This document shows positions 32,440-43,240 of a DNA stretch of 64,000 bases, piece by piece. Origin of the DNA: Tupaia tana (taxonomy: Eukaryota; Chordata; Mammalia; Scandentia; Tupaiidae); contig JAKSZU010000006.1 of the NCBI GenBank assembly GCA_026018925.1, positions 127,363,592 through 127,427,591 on the forward strand. The letters run 5' to 3'. Made by a program: the position numbers and the translations under genes. Numbering within the stretch: the first letter of the stretch is position 1; every line of letters begins with the position of its first letter. The notes beneath the pieces were generated by a model. It saw only the letters and a list, made by a program, of their open reading frames with translations, had not been told where the DNA came from and did not search any database.

Positions 32440-33660
32440 GAATACTTTTTTCACTTGTCTTGGAATAACATACTTCATTAGTTTTCCTTCTACCTCACGA
32501 AGGTCTCCTTCTTTGTTTCCACTTCTAGTTTTTCCTCTTCTTCCAATCTCTAAATGTCAAAGGACCCGTAAGCCTTAGTCCTGGGACCTCTTCTCTTACC
32601 CACCTACATTTCTTTTCCAGGTAATCTTATCCAACCCTATGGTTTTAGGCCATAGGATGACTTCCGTATCTCAAACCCAGACTTCTGATCATTAGGTTTC
32701 CTTAACTACTAATACAATTTTTCTACTTAAATATCTACTAGCAATTTCAAATTTAACATGACCGAAATCAAACTCCTAATCTTTCAATACAAACCTGTAG
32801 AATTCTCCCCTCAGTTGACAGCAACTCTATCCTTGAAGATTCTCTTACCAAAAATGTCAGACTCATTCCTGACTTCTGTTTTTCTTATTTATTCCATCTC
32901 CTTTCTATATCTTTTATCAACAACTTGTTTTGGCCCTACTTATAAAATATTTGGTTGTGGGGAAAGTCATGACATATATTTCTGCTTTTTTCTATGCAAA
33001 ATGAGTCATGATTTTCCCAACAGCCCAATATATCCAGAATCCAGTCATTTCTCACTATTCCCCACTGATATTACCTACTTCAACCGTCGTCTTTTACCTG
33101 GATTACTATAGTAGCATGTTTACCTGTCTGCACGTCTCTCCACTTGTCATTACACAGCCAATTCTTGGCATAGTGATTCTTTTAAAATCTAATTCAGATC
33201 ATGTCACTCTTCTCAAAATATCCCAACAGCTCCTGATGGCATATCTTCATGATAGCCTATAGGTTCTGGGTGCTGCAACCCCCCATGATTTCACTGATAC
33301 CATCTTCTCTCCACCTGAATTCTGCTCTATTGGCCTCCATGCTGTTTCTTAAACGTCTAGGCATGTTCCATCCTGAGGGCTTTGGACTGGCTAGTCTCTC
33401 TGCCTGAAGTGGTCTTTCTCTCTCCTCCCTCTTTGCTCAAATGACAACTCCTCATGAGGCCTGCCCTACAGTCCACCTCCCCCTACACACACACTCCCTG
33501 TCCCCTTTTCTGCCTCACTTTTGTAGCACTTTTCACTTTCTAAAGTATTAAATTATTTATTTATTTATTATGGTGACTTCTTCCCCCACTAGACTATAAA
33601 GCACATCAGAGCTGAATTGATACATCCCAAACACCTAGAATTATGCCTGGTAAAGGGTGG
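32440..33660 (+). mobile_element. L2 LINE, long 3' copy
   Basis: About 1.2 kb in one orientation: 'cttagtcctgggacctcttctc', 'aatttaacatgaccgaaatcaaactcc', 'ttcctgacttctgttttt', 'ctggattactatagtagcatg', 'ttcagatcatgtcactcttctc', 'tctgcctgaagtggtctttc', 'ctagactataaagc', 'agaattatgcctggta'. The open frame at 32758-33111 is decayed L2 and not a host gene. Confidence 0.85.
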
Positions 33661-33851
33661 CAGAACATGCTCCCCAGAAGATACCACTTTGGCATGGGAT
33701 TATTTTGAGCTAAAGGCATTTGAGAAACAGTAGATACAAAACAGACATATTTTTCTGTACCAGGAGAAAAGAATATTCTGAGCACCAGATATGGAAGGCC
33801 AAAACCCAGAAAAATCTGTATAGATAAATCTTATTAAAATAATTTACCTTC
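33661..33851. other. single-copy DNA
   Basis: Nothing recognisable. Confidence 0.4.
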
Positions 33852-34085
33852 CAAGCCAGCAGGTGACACAATGGTTAAGGTGCTAATCTCACATGGCCAA
33901 CTCTGTGGTGTGAGTCCTGGATCTGGCAGCTTGAAAACACACCAGACAAGTATGTGTGCATGCCCAAAATCCCAAGAGGAGAATGGAGGAGAAGGGACTG
34001 TGGCATGGCCTTCTCTCCTAAGAGGCGATTTCTCCCTTTCCCTTTCTCTGTCTCTCTTGGAGCGTGCATGTGCCCTATGACAAAA
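33852..34085 (+). mobile_element. tRNA-derived SINE (type A, diverged)
   Basis: 'aagccagcaggtgacacaatggttaagg' region as head, body 'ggagaagggactgtggcatgg', 'gtgccctatgacaaa'. Its tail has become the microsatellite that follows. Confidence 0.88.
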
Positions 34086-34089
34086 TATA

Positions 34090-34143
<54 letters not shown>

Positions 34144-34181
34144 GTATACATATATATATACACACACACATATGTATACAT

Positions 34182-34243
<62 letters not shown>
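34086..34243. repeat. (TA)n/(CA)n compound microsatellite at a SINE tail
   Basis: Alternating TA and CA blocks over about 158 bp directly after the SINE 3' end; a likely tail-born microsatellite. Confidence 0.95.
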
Positions 34244-34247
<4 letters not shown>

Positions 34248-34361
34248 CATCTTCCTTCAGCTTCCCATACACTTTAGTTACTTTTCCATAATTGCCACTC
34301 TGCTCAACATACTATATAAGCACTGATGGTTTGTTACTTCTTTGGGTCTTCATTTTCTTTT

Positions 34362-34613
34362 ACATTTTTTTAGAGAATTTTTTTGCTATAGGGTGTATAT
34401 GTTCACCAGAAAGACAGAGAGACAGAAAGCGAAAAATCACCCCCCAGGGAGGATGGTCATGCCACAATCCCTTCTCCTCCATTCTCCTCTTGGGATCTTG
34501 GGCATGTACACACACATGCCTGGTGTGAGCTTAAGCCACCGAGTCCAGGACTCGAACTGTGGTCGACTACACGGGAGTTTAGTGACATAGCCATTATGCC
34601 AACTGCTGGTCCC
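34362..34613 (-). mobile_element. type A SINE with perfect 17-bp TSD
   Basis: 'tttgctatagggtgtatatg' through head 'cattatgccaactgctggtcc'. TSD ggtcttcattttctttt is perfect at 34345-34361 and 34614-34630. Confidence 0.95.
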
Positions 34614-34630
34614 GGTCTTCATTTTCTTTT

Positions 34631-34963
34631 GAGGGCTCTCATGTACCTATAAAAATCTGAATGTCTGTCTCCTATTAATTTATTTTATTTCAGTTTATTT
34701 CTCAGTGCTAGCCAGAGACTTTAAGAGAGTAGAGGTCAAGTTTTGCCTTCCTACACTGGCATACAATTGGCACTCAAAAAAATACAAGTTTAATACACAA
34801 ATTTATAAGGGAACAAATACAAATTACTTAAATTACTAAATATATCTCTCATATAGCAAGATGGGTGCTTTGTTAGATAAATAACATTAGAAATTGTTAT
34901 ATGCATATTTGTATTATCCTTCCTAGTTTTCTTTTCTTAGAACCTACATCTCTTAATACTATA
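34631..34963. other. AT-rich single-copy DNA
   Basis: Nothing recognised. Confidence 0.4.
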
Positions 34964-35215
34964 TTGAGCCAGCTCTATTGCCCAGTGGTTAGGGACCTGA
35001 ATCTCACATGGCCAACTTTGGCTCAAATCCCAACCCAAGGAGTTGAAAAACATGCCAGACACATGTGCACGGATGCTCAAAATCCCAAGAGAAAGGAGAA
35101 ATGGAGAATGGATTGCAGCATGACCACAACCCACTAGGAGGTACTTTCTCCCTCTCTCTTTCTCTCTTTGTCTCTGATGAAGACACACACCCTCTGGCAA
35201 CAATAACTATAACAA
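34964..35215 (+). mobile_element. SINE (type C)
   Basis: 'gagccagctctattgcccagtgg' head, 'ggctcaaatcccaaccc' B-box region, 'aggaggtactttctccctc', 'cacacaccctctggcaac' and a weak tail. Confidence 0.87.
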
Positions 35216-36448
35216 ATAGTCTAATATTTTCCATTTCGTTTGTATTTACAGCTCTCATTCATATATACATATTTATAAGAAATACCTTTACTAAGCTTGT
35301 TTTCTATTTTCATACACAAACTCAATCTAAAACCTACCTAAAATGTATTCACTTCTGATATTGTAAAATACAATTTACATAGTTTTCATGTCATATATTT
35401 TAACTACATTTATGCCAATGTCTGATACTTTAATTGGAGGAATAATGTCAAAAAGGATTGTCTCTAATAGTGACAACCGAGCTGTCATTCCCATCTTTCT
35501 GTTGCAAACCGAGAGCAAAAGACTCTTGCCACTAAAGAACTTCTTTGGCAGACAGAAGACCTACATGTCACACACTTCAGTGACTCTTCTCCTGCAGCTC
35601 CCACATGACTACACTTTTTCTTTGCTCTTCTAATATCTTATCTGGTTCCACTTTAAATAGCGGCAGTTGCCAGTTTTTCATGTAGACAATGCATGAACCA
35701 CAACAGACTGAGTTACAAGCCTCATTCCTAAACCTCAAGTTCCCACTTGGAAAGCCCTACACGACCAGAAAGGACAGATTATAGTGACTGCAGATCAGCC
35801 TTAGAGCCACTGATTAGCCCAGGAAGCAGTTGTCGACATCACTTTATCATCCCAGACCACAGATACCTCTTCTCTCTTTTCTCCTCTTCCCAAATCCTGC
35901 TTTCCTTCTCCTCTCTAAGAGGTAATGAGTTTTGCTTTTGACATTTTTCACCCAAATATGGGATAACCCATCCAGTATTCTGATCCCTTCTTCATTTCGC
36001 CCCTATCTTTCTCATTTTCTCTTTTCTTCTGTAAAGTTATTACCTGAAGGATAATAGATTCTCAGCAGAATGCATAAAGCTTGCTAAAGTATTTCCCTTA
36101 AAACTTTTATAAGCTGCCTTTTTGTACTAAGGCTTAAAATCATTAGCATTCCAGTCCATTAGAGGCACATTTGCATACTAGAAAGGAGATCATTGAGGCC
36201 AAGGCTAACCAGCTGTATTTCTGTATCACCTTTGCCCTAATATGGACCCCATCATAAGCCAAAAAACAAACAAACAAACAACACAAAGTCAATTGGAGGC
36301 AGAAAAGAATGAAGCAAACATTTGATTTAGAGACCGAAATCCTAGGTACTAGCAATAGCTTTCCTCATTTTTAGCTGATGACTTGAGCAATCTCTCAAGA
36401 GTCTCATTTTCTTCATAGAAAAATGTGACGTCTAGTTCTGAGGTAGAG
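35216..36448. other. single-copy DNA
   Basis: About 1.2 kb without identifiable repeats except (CAAA)n at 36264-36282. Short open frames (e.g. 35388-35633) show no known domain and no splice context. No gene called. Confidence 0.35.
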
Positions 36449-37076
36449 TGTGACAGTGAGGTAGGAGACAGGGACCCTGAAAATATAGTTAGGGAATAGG
36501 CCCCAAGATGGAATCACAAAATGGCTGTGCTTTAAGATGGAGGTGTAACAGCTCAGCAGCAGCTTGGCTCTCGCTGGACAGCATGCTCACAAGGAAACGC
36601 AGCAATTCCCAAGATAGCTAGCTAAGGCAGATACAGCAAATAACTGAAGTTTCTTTCATGATCCACCCCATGTCACAACAGATAAGGGCCTTTATGGTTC
36701 AGGAAATCCTAACAAGGTCTTGGGAACTAATTCACCATTAGAGTCTAAAGACCCAAAGACTAACTGCAAGGGTTTGGGGAAGAAAATTCCATGAGACAAA
36801 AATGAACAAGCTCCTCCTGAAACCAAGCCCGGAAAAAGCCCCTCCTGACCAAGATAAAAAACCCTCATCTCAGTTCCTCTTTGGCAACCCATTTTTCAGG
36901 ATCTCTCCCTTTCTGGGAGCTTTGTCCTTTCTTTCTCCTTTAATAAATTCTGCTTTACTACTCCCTCATTTGTCCATGTCTGATTCCTTGTGAGTATGAG
37001 GCAAGAAGCTGGTCATCTCACCGTCCTGAATCTGGCACTGGTATTGGCCTGTACACCTCAGTATCCTGCTTCGACA
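36449..37076 (+). mobile_element. solo LTR of a class I (gammaretrovirus-like) ERV
   Basis: About 630 bp opening 'tgtgacagtgagg'. It has 'ataggccccaagatgg' near the 5' side, a TATA-like 'gataaaaaacc' at about 36853, an AATAAA signal at 36942-36947 and 'tcatttgtccatgtctgattcc' downstream, the usual U3-R-U5 order of ERV1 LTRs. No internal retroviral sequence is attached, so it is a solo LTR. The right edge against the next LTR is uncertain. Confidence 0.65.
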
Positions 37077-37476
37077 GTCTTAATCCATTTCCTTTTGTAT
37101 GACAATAAGTGAGACTAAACAAGACTGATTTATTTTGGCTCAGGGTTCTGGAGACGGGGAAGTCCAAGACCAGAAAGCCACTTCTAGAGAGGGCCGCATG
37201 CAGCTTCACCTCATGACGGAGAAGTAGAAGGGTGAGTGTGTACATGCAAAGAGAGGGAAGGGCCCGGCTCTATTTTCAAACAACCCACTCTTGCTTTACT
37301 AATCCATTCCTGCTAGTCCTAGGCCAGTCCTATGAGAATGGCCTTAACCTGTTTATGAGGGTGGAGCACTAATGACCTAATTACATCCCATTAGGCCCCA
37401 CCTCCCAAAACCGTCACACTGGAATCACACCTCAGTATGAGTTTTGGTAGGGACAAACCATATTCAAACCATAGCA
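37077..37476 (-). mobile_element. MaLR (MST/MLT1-like) solo LTR
   Basis: 'cagtcttaatccatttcc', 'ggttctggagacggggaagtcc', 'cacctcccaaaaccg', 'cattaggcc', 'attcaaaccatagca': MaLR LTR in antisense, directly adjoining the ERV1 LTR. Confidence 0.8.
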
Positions 37477-37536
37477 ATGACAATGAAACCTCTAAAGAGA
37501 ATCTGTTGACTTTAAGAAGACGCTTAGGCTATTTTG

Positions 37537-37803
37537 GAGCTAGCAGGTGGCATAATAGTTAAGGGGCTGGACTTCCACATGGTCAACAGGAGTTCAAGTT
37601 TTGGACCTGGGGCTTTAAACTCACATCAGGCATGTGTAAATGTGTGCCAAATATTTCAAGAGGAGAATGGAAGAGAAGGGATTATGGTGTGGTCAATCCC
37701 CTAGGAGGTAATTTCTCACTTTCTGTCTCTCTGTCTCTATCTCTTGGGGGAACATGTGTGCCCTGTAGCAAAAATCTCTCTCTCAAAAACAACAACAAAA
37801 ACC
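37537..37803 (+). mobile_element. tRNA-derived SINE (type A, diverged)
   Basis: 'gagctagcaggtggcataatagttaagg', body, 'ccctgtagcaaaaatctctc', AAC-rich tail. Imperfect TSD cttaggctattt / cttagactattt. Confidence 0.88.
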
Positions 37804-37984
37804 TCTTAGACTATTTGAAGAATATGTACAATTATTGCTGAAGATTCTAAAAGCAAGACCACCTACTTAAAAAAAATTTTTTTTTAAAGCCTGAGAGGAA
37901 ATAGTCTATCTTATGTCATAAACGAAAAAAGCAATTACAAGGCTTAGCTGTAAGATCTAAAAATAATTATATTACAGTATATAT

Positions 37985-38368
37985 GTGAAGATATATCATC
38001 TAAGGACGTTTCAGATTTAAATTTTAATCATGAAATACTTCAAACATAAAAACTTCAGAAAATACCATAAGTTGCCTACTAACATTAAACAGATGTTACC
38101 ATTTTTCATAATGTGTACTAGATCTTCCCTTCATTTTGAAGAAAGTCTTACAGCTAAAATTAAAGCACTGTCTCTTTTCTTCCTCTCCAAACAAGAACTT
38201 TCCTAAAGCTATTGTATCTCATTCCTATGTAAGTTTTGAGACATTTACTTGCCCATAAAGAAAACAATGTTTTATGTACAATTTTACGCATACACATATA
38301 TATGGAGATATGTTCATAAATATATGGCGATATACACACACACATATATATATCGAGATATATATATT

Positions 38369-38434
<66 letters not shown>

Positions 38435-39735
38435 AATCTACTTTTTTTCTCTTAAAAATGTTTTAGTGATTGACTTAGGTTGGCACCTCCAGATCCAGTT
38501 TATTTATTTGTACATTTCTATAACAATGTTGACTAACAATTATGTATGTTTCTCCTTATAAATACACAAATATGAGTTTCTCCCTAAAAGCATAATTACT
38601 GGGTTGCAAGAGAAGACCATTTTCGTATTTACAATCTGTCAGTTATACACAACCTCTCCAGTAGGTGTCAGCAGTATTACTCTTTTATTCATTAGATAGG
38701 TATGATACCATATTTCATGACTGTTTTAATTTATATTTTCCTGAATAATAGCAATGTTGAGAATATTTTCAGATTTCTGTTGACATTCAGTTTCTTCTTC
38801 TAAGGATTACCTATCTTGACCTTTGCCTATTTTTCAATTGAGTTGTTTTTATTTTTATCATTAATTTGTTGAAGTTCTTTATATATTCTGAATACTAATC
38901 CTTTAATGACTATATGCATTACAAGTTTGTTGTCATTTCTATCTTCTTTTTTCATATTGTTTGTGGTCTCTTGTAGAAATTATTGTGTAGCCGAATTCAT
39001 TGATATTTTTCTTAAACCTTTGTGTTTTTGTATCATATAGTAGAAACTCTACCTGATATAATTAAAATATTATTTTTGCATGTTTTCTTATAAATATTAT
39101 TTTTAAAATATAGACTTTTAACCCATTTAGAATTCAATCTGCATATTTTCAGATATAAAATGCTTCCATATTAATAACTAGTTGTCACAGCATTACTTTC
39201 TTACCATCTGTCCTGTTGCCACCAAAATTTTATTACCATTCTCATCAAGTTAATAGATTGGGTTCTAAATTCTCTTTTATTTTTCATTTGTTTGTCGATT
39301 TCTGTGTCAACAATCACTATTTTTGTTCCAATAAATTTATTGCTGTGTTTATAACTAGTCAGGCAAATCCACCATTTTATTCTTTTTTCAAGATTATGTT
39401 GATTCTTTTTGGTCTTTCATATGTTCATAGAAAAGATAGGGGTCATTTTTCAAATACCATTCAAAAGAAACTAATGACATGTTTTAGTTGACAACACATT
39501 GCATTTATAGATTAATTTGGATTAGTTCTATTATTAGGAATTTGAATCTTACCAGCCACAAATTTTGGTGGCATAACCATGCTATGTCTTTCTAATTTTT
39601 TAAGTCTTGTCTAAATAAAATTCTAAAATTTTCATTGTAAGTCTCTAATTTTTATAAGATTTTTTTCTTCTTGGTACCATATAGCTTTGTTTCCCATTAT
39701 AAATAACATATAAAGGTTTGATAGTACATTTTCTT
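37985..39735 (-). mobile_element. old L1 (L1M-like), antisense 3' part
   Basis: From a 3' UTR-like left part ('catgaaatacttcaaacat', 'aacagatgttaccattttt') through 'agcataattactgggttgc', 'ttgaagttctttatatattctg', 'tagacttttaacccatttag', 'aaaatgcttcca', to 'tttgaatcttaccagcc'. Interrupted by a microsatellite at 38283-38432. No intact frame. Confidence 0.7.
38283..38432. repeat. TA-rich microsatellite ending in (GA)16
   Basis: ATAT/ACAC tracts from about 38290, a long TA run and then (AG)n at 38401-38432. Confidence 0.9.
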
Positions 39736-40011
39736 TTTTTTTTGGGGGGGGGGGGTGTTTTCATTTTTGCCATAGGATGAGTACACTCACCAGAAAGACA
39801 AGAGAGAGAGACAGTGAGAGGGAAAGTGAGAAATCACCTCTCAACGGGCAATGACCATGACACAATCCCTTCTCCTCCATTCTCTTCCTGGGATCTTGGG
39901 CACACATGCACACACATCCGGTGTGAGTTTCAGTCACCAGGTCCAGGACTCAACCAGAGTCAGCCATGTGGGAGTCCAGTGCCTTAACCACCATGCCACC
40001 TGCTGGTCCCT
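39736..40011 (-). mobile_element. tRNA-derived SINE (type A, diverged)
   Basis: T9G13 start, 'ttgccataggatgagtac', body, head 'ccaccatgccacctgctggtcc'. Flanks 'atagtacattttc' and 'atagcacgtcttt' are a possible decayed TSD. Confidence 0.88.
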
Positions 40012-40054
40012 TATAGCACGTCTTTTAAGGGAGATGGCATACCAAATGATTAAT

Positions 40055-40320
40055 AGCCCAAGTTTGAATACTGAAACTAAAATACCTGAGTTCAAATTCT
40101 GATTTTGCCATTTATAGGTATATTACCTAAAGCAAGTTATTTAACCTCTCTGTGCCTCTGATAGTTTACTCGTTTGTCAAACTAAGAATTCTAATATCTA
40201 CCTCATAGGATTCCCGTGGTAATTACATTAAATGAAAAAAGAGAAATAGAGAGAAGCAGCAGCCAGAGACAGCTTGGAACAGTGCCTGACACATAGCAAA
40301 TGATAAATGTTAAACTGTTA
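40055..40320 (+). mobile_element. MIR SINE
   Basis: 'acctgagttcaaattctgattttgcc', 'aagcaagttatttaacctctctgtgcctc', 'ctacctcataggattcccgtgg', 'gaacagtgcctgacacatagc'. A clear MIR. Confidence 0.85.
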
Positions 40321-40324
40321 TATC

Positions 40325-40700
40325 TGTCAGGATGGGCTAGAGAATACTGCACTAACAAATCCTAAAATCTTAGTTTTTGAAAACAATGAAGTTTATTTCT
40401 TGTTTATACTCCACGTCTATCATGTACCAGGCAGGGTACTGCTCAATGTTGTCCTTGCCCTAGGACTCAAACTAATAGAGTAGAGCAACTATTACCTGAA
40501 AAATTACCGTATCTTTTTGCAGTAAGTTTGAACGTGGAAACTTGCCATTCCTTATTTTAAGTAACAAAGAAAATGTGGAAGAAATATTACACCGACTCTT
40601 AAAGCTTCCACCTCTAAGTGATGGGCATACTTCTGCTTACACTTCATTGTTCATAGACAGTCACCCAATCAAACCTGACTTCGAAGGGACACAAAAGTAA
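40325..40700 (-). mobile_element. ERV-L-class LTR relic (tentative)
   Basis: 'gtcaggatgggctagagaatactgc', 'aacaatgaagtttatttcttg', 'gtacctgaaaaatt' style text and 'cactcattgttcatag'-like end are reminiscent of an old antisense LTR. Family not named. Confidence 0.4.
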
Positions 40701-40849
40701 AATCTTACCATGCACTAAGACAGAACCAAACCATTTAAGGAACAGTATTAATGGCTATGTGTTTGATACAGTTTATAAAAATAGAACTTTTTAAAAGTCT
40801 TATCTTAAATCCAATCAACTTGCTAAGATATTATATTAGCTATTATGTA

Positions 40850-41056
40850 TAAAACCATATTATATATAAGTATAAACCTATATACAATATAGTAATATAA
40901 TATATATTATATATAATTATAATATATATTATATATATTACTATATATAGTATATAATATATAGTATACTAATATAGTATATATTATATACTATATAATA
41001 TATAATTTATATTACATATAATGTAATATATACTATATATGTAATATATACTATAT
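40850..41056. repeat. AT-only palindromic tract
   Basis: About 200 bp with almost no G or C, rich in self-complementary blocks such as 'tatatattatatataattataatatatatta' (shown only in part: tatatattatatataatta). Could fold into hairpin or cruciform. Confidence 0.9.
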
Positions 41057-41285
41057 TAAACTATTATGATAGTTTGTCTTAGATTTTCTTTGTAAATATG
41101 CCTCCACCATTTACAAATAATGTCAGTTTTTGTCTTCCTTCCCAATCCTTCTATTCTTTATCTCACTGGTTTGTGTTTAGATGTGTTATTTATAGCATAA
41201 TGTTGAAGAAAAATAACTGACAATTAAAAAGTGTATATTGTCAGTCTTTTCAAATTTGAGGAATTTAATCAGTGTATAGTATTTC

Positions 41286-41549
41286 TTTTTTTTTTTTTTG
41301 GAGAGGTTTTTCGCTATAGGGTGCGTGCGCTCACCAGACAGAGAGAGACATAGAGACAGAAAGCGAGAAATCACCCCCCAGGGGGGATGGTCACGCCACA
41401 ATCCCTTCTCCTCCATTCTCCTCTCGGGATCTTGGGCACGCACGCACACGTGCCCGGCGTGAGTTGTAAGCCACTGGGTCCGAGACGCGAACCGCGGTCG
41501 ACTACGTGGGAGTCCAGCGACATAGCCATTACGCTAACTGCTGGTTCCC
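41286..41549 (-). mobile_element. type A SINE inside L1, with TSD
   Basis: 'tcgctatagggtgcgtgcgc' through head 'cgctaactgctggttccc'. TSD tagtatttc at 41277-41285 and 41550-41558. CpG-rich, so relatively young. Confidence 0.93.
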
Positions 41550-41949
41550 TAGTATTTCATTTTTATAACAGTTTGCGTTTTCTCAATTACTAATGAAGTT
41601 GAATTTTATTTTTTTAATGTTCTTGACCATGCAACTTACCCTTTCATGAACTGTCAGCTCACACCCTTTGCTTATTTTTCTAGTTTACTGTTTGCCTTTT
41701 TCTTACTGATTAGTAAGTATACTTACATATTCAGATTCTAATTCTTCATTGGCTAAATACATTGAAATACCTTGTTCTAGTCTATGAATTACATGTAATT
41801 TTTTAAATTGTGTCTTTTGTCATAGAATAGTTTAAGTTTTAATGTAGTCAAAATTCCCTCCTCCACGTTTAGGGTTTTCTGTTTTTTAAAAAGTACTTCA
41901 CTATCAAAAACTTATATAAATATTTTCCATATTTTTTCCTAAATTTTTT

Positions 41950-42204
41950 TTTCTTCTTTTTTTTGGAGACTTTTTGCTATAGGGCGCGTGCGCTTGCCAG
42001 AAAGACAGAGAGAGAGACAGAGAGACAGAAAGCGAGAAATCACGCCCCAGGGGAGATGGCCATGCCGCAATCCCTTCTCCTCCATTCTTGGGATCTTGGG
42101 GAAGCACACTCACAGCGTGAGTTTAAGCCTCCAGGTCCAGGACTCGAACCACAGTCGACTATATGCAAGTCCAGCAACATAGCCATTATGCTAACCACTA
42201 GTCC
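41950..42204 (-). mobile_element. type A SINE inside L1
   Basis: 'tttgctatagggcgcgtgcg' through 'cattatgctaaccactagtcc'. It lacks ~15 bp of the usual body (after 'cctccattct'). Confidence 0.9.
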
Positions 42205-42509
42205 CTTCTAAATGGTTTTAATTTTTACTTTTCACATTTAGTTCCTTAATCCATCTAGAAGTTATCTGTGAGGTCTGTGAGGTGGGATGGGATACTGCAG
42301 GGAGAGGCAGTAGAAACCAGAGAAAACAGCAATTCCTTTCATGTCAATAAATCTGACCATGAAAAAACGTTTTTATGAAGATCGGTAATTACATCTCTCA
42401 GAACCCTAATATTTTGCAGATCATAATTTGGGAAATTCTAGAACCAGTTAATTCTATCTAACATTTTAAGAGAAAGGAGAGAAACTAATAATTTCATGCC
42501 CATAGGTGG

Positions 42510-42695
42510 GAAAACACTGTGCCAGCTATGTTCCCATAACTCATTTCATTCTTAGAAACAAACACAATCAAATGTTATCAATCTTATTTTACAGATTTCT
42601 AAAATCATATAACACATCAACTGTGAAAATAGAATTTGAAGCTAGATTTCTCTAATTTCAAAGTCCATTTCTTTCAACTTTCTTCCCATCATAAA
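42510..42695 (-). mobile_element. MIR SINE
   Basis: 'cataactcatttcattcttag', 'cttattttacagatttctaaaa', 'agaatttgaagctag': MIR complement. Confidence 0.65.
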
Positions 42696-42744
42696 ATAAT
42701 TTAGTATTTTGAAATACAAAATCAAGTAATATGTTGTGATTTTC

Positions 42745-42913
42745 TAAAAGAATTAATTATTTTATTTATTATTATTTTAATTTAAAATTTGCAATAGGGC
42801 ACATGCACTCACCAGAGAGAAAGTAAGAAGGTAAGCCACCAGGTCTAGGACTTGAACCATGGTCTGCCATGTGGGAGTCTAGCACCTTAATCAAAACACC
42901 ACTTGCTGGCCCC
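42745..42913 (-). mobile_element. short SINE (type B)
   Basis: 'gaattaattattttattta', 'gcaatagggcacatgcac', very short GA tract, 'gccaccaggtctaggactt', head 'acaccacttgctggcccc'. Confidence 0.85.
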
Positions 42914-43059
42914 AAATACATTGAGATTTTAAGACTAAGTTATACACTGGATAAAGAGAGAGAATGACTGATAAAAGATCACGACTACTTGCTTTTAAAT
43001 ACATAGGCAAGATATGTCTCTTTAAGTGTATCCTAGAGTTTATGATTATTTTGAAGTTA

Positions 43060-43240
43060 AAAACATATAGTAGGGTTGAAATTACGTAGATCTGAGTTTC
43101 AACCTGCCTATACCAAGCAAGCTATTTTCCAAACCTCAGTAAAAGGGAGATAATAACAGCTAGTGCACAGAACTGTTGGGTGGATTACATGAGTTATATA
43201 GAAAATGCATTCTGTCCAATATATAATAGACACTGAAATA
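43060..43240 (+). mobile_element. MIR SINE
   Basis: 'tagatctgagtttcaacctgcc', 'aagcaagctattttccaaacctcag', 'gttgggtggattacatgag'. Confidence 0.65.

Larger units (their letters stand above)
41070..42290 (-). mobile_element. old L1 (L1M-like), antisense, with two SINEs inside
   Basis: 'gtttgtcttagattttctttg', 'ccaccatttacaaataatgtcag', 'aatccttctattctttatctc', then 'ctcaattactaatgaagttg', 'tttagttccttaatccatctagaagtta'. Segments 41070-41285, 41550-41949, 42205-42290. Confidence 0.7.

Noticed and set aside
32758-33111. 117-residue frame on the plus strand
   Set aside because: Falls within an L2 LINE copy and carries decayed L2 sequence.
35388-35633. 81-residue frame in repeat-free DNA
   Set aside because: No recognisable family, no splice context; length expected by chance.
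40325-40700. Named ERV-L LTR subfamily
   Set aside because: Resemblance is from memory and weak; kept only as a tentative relic.
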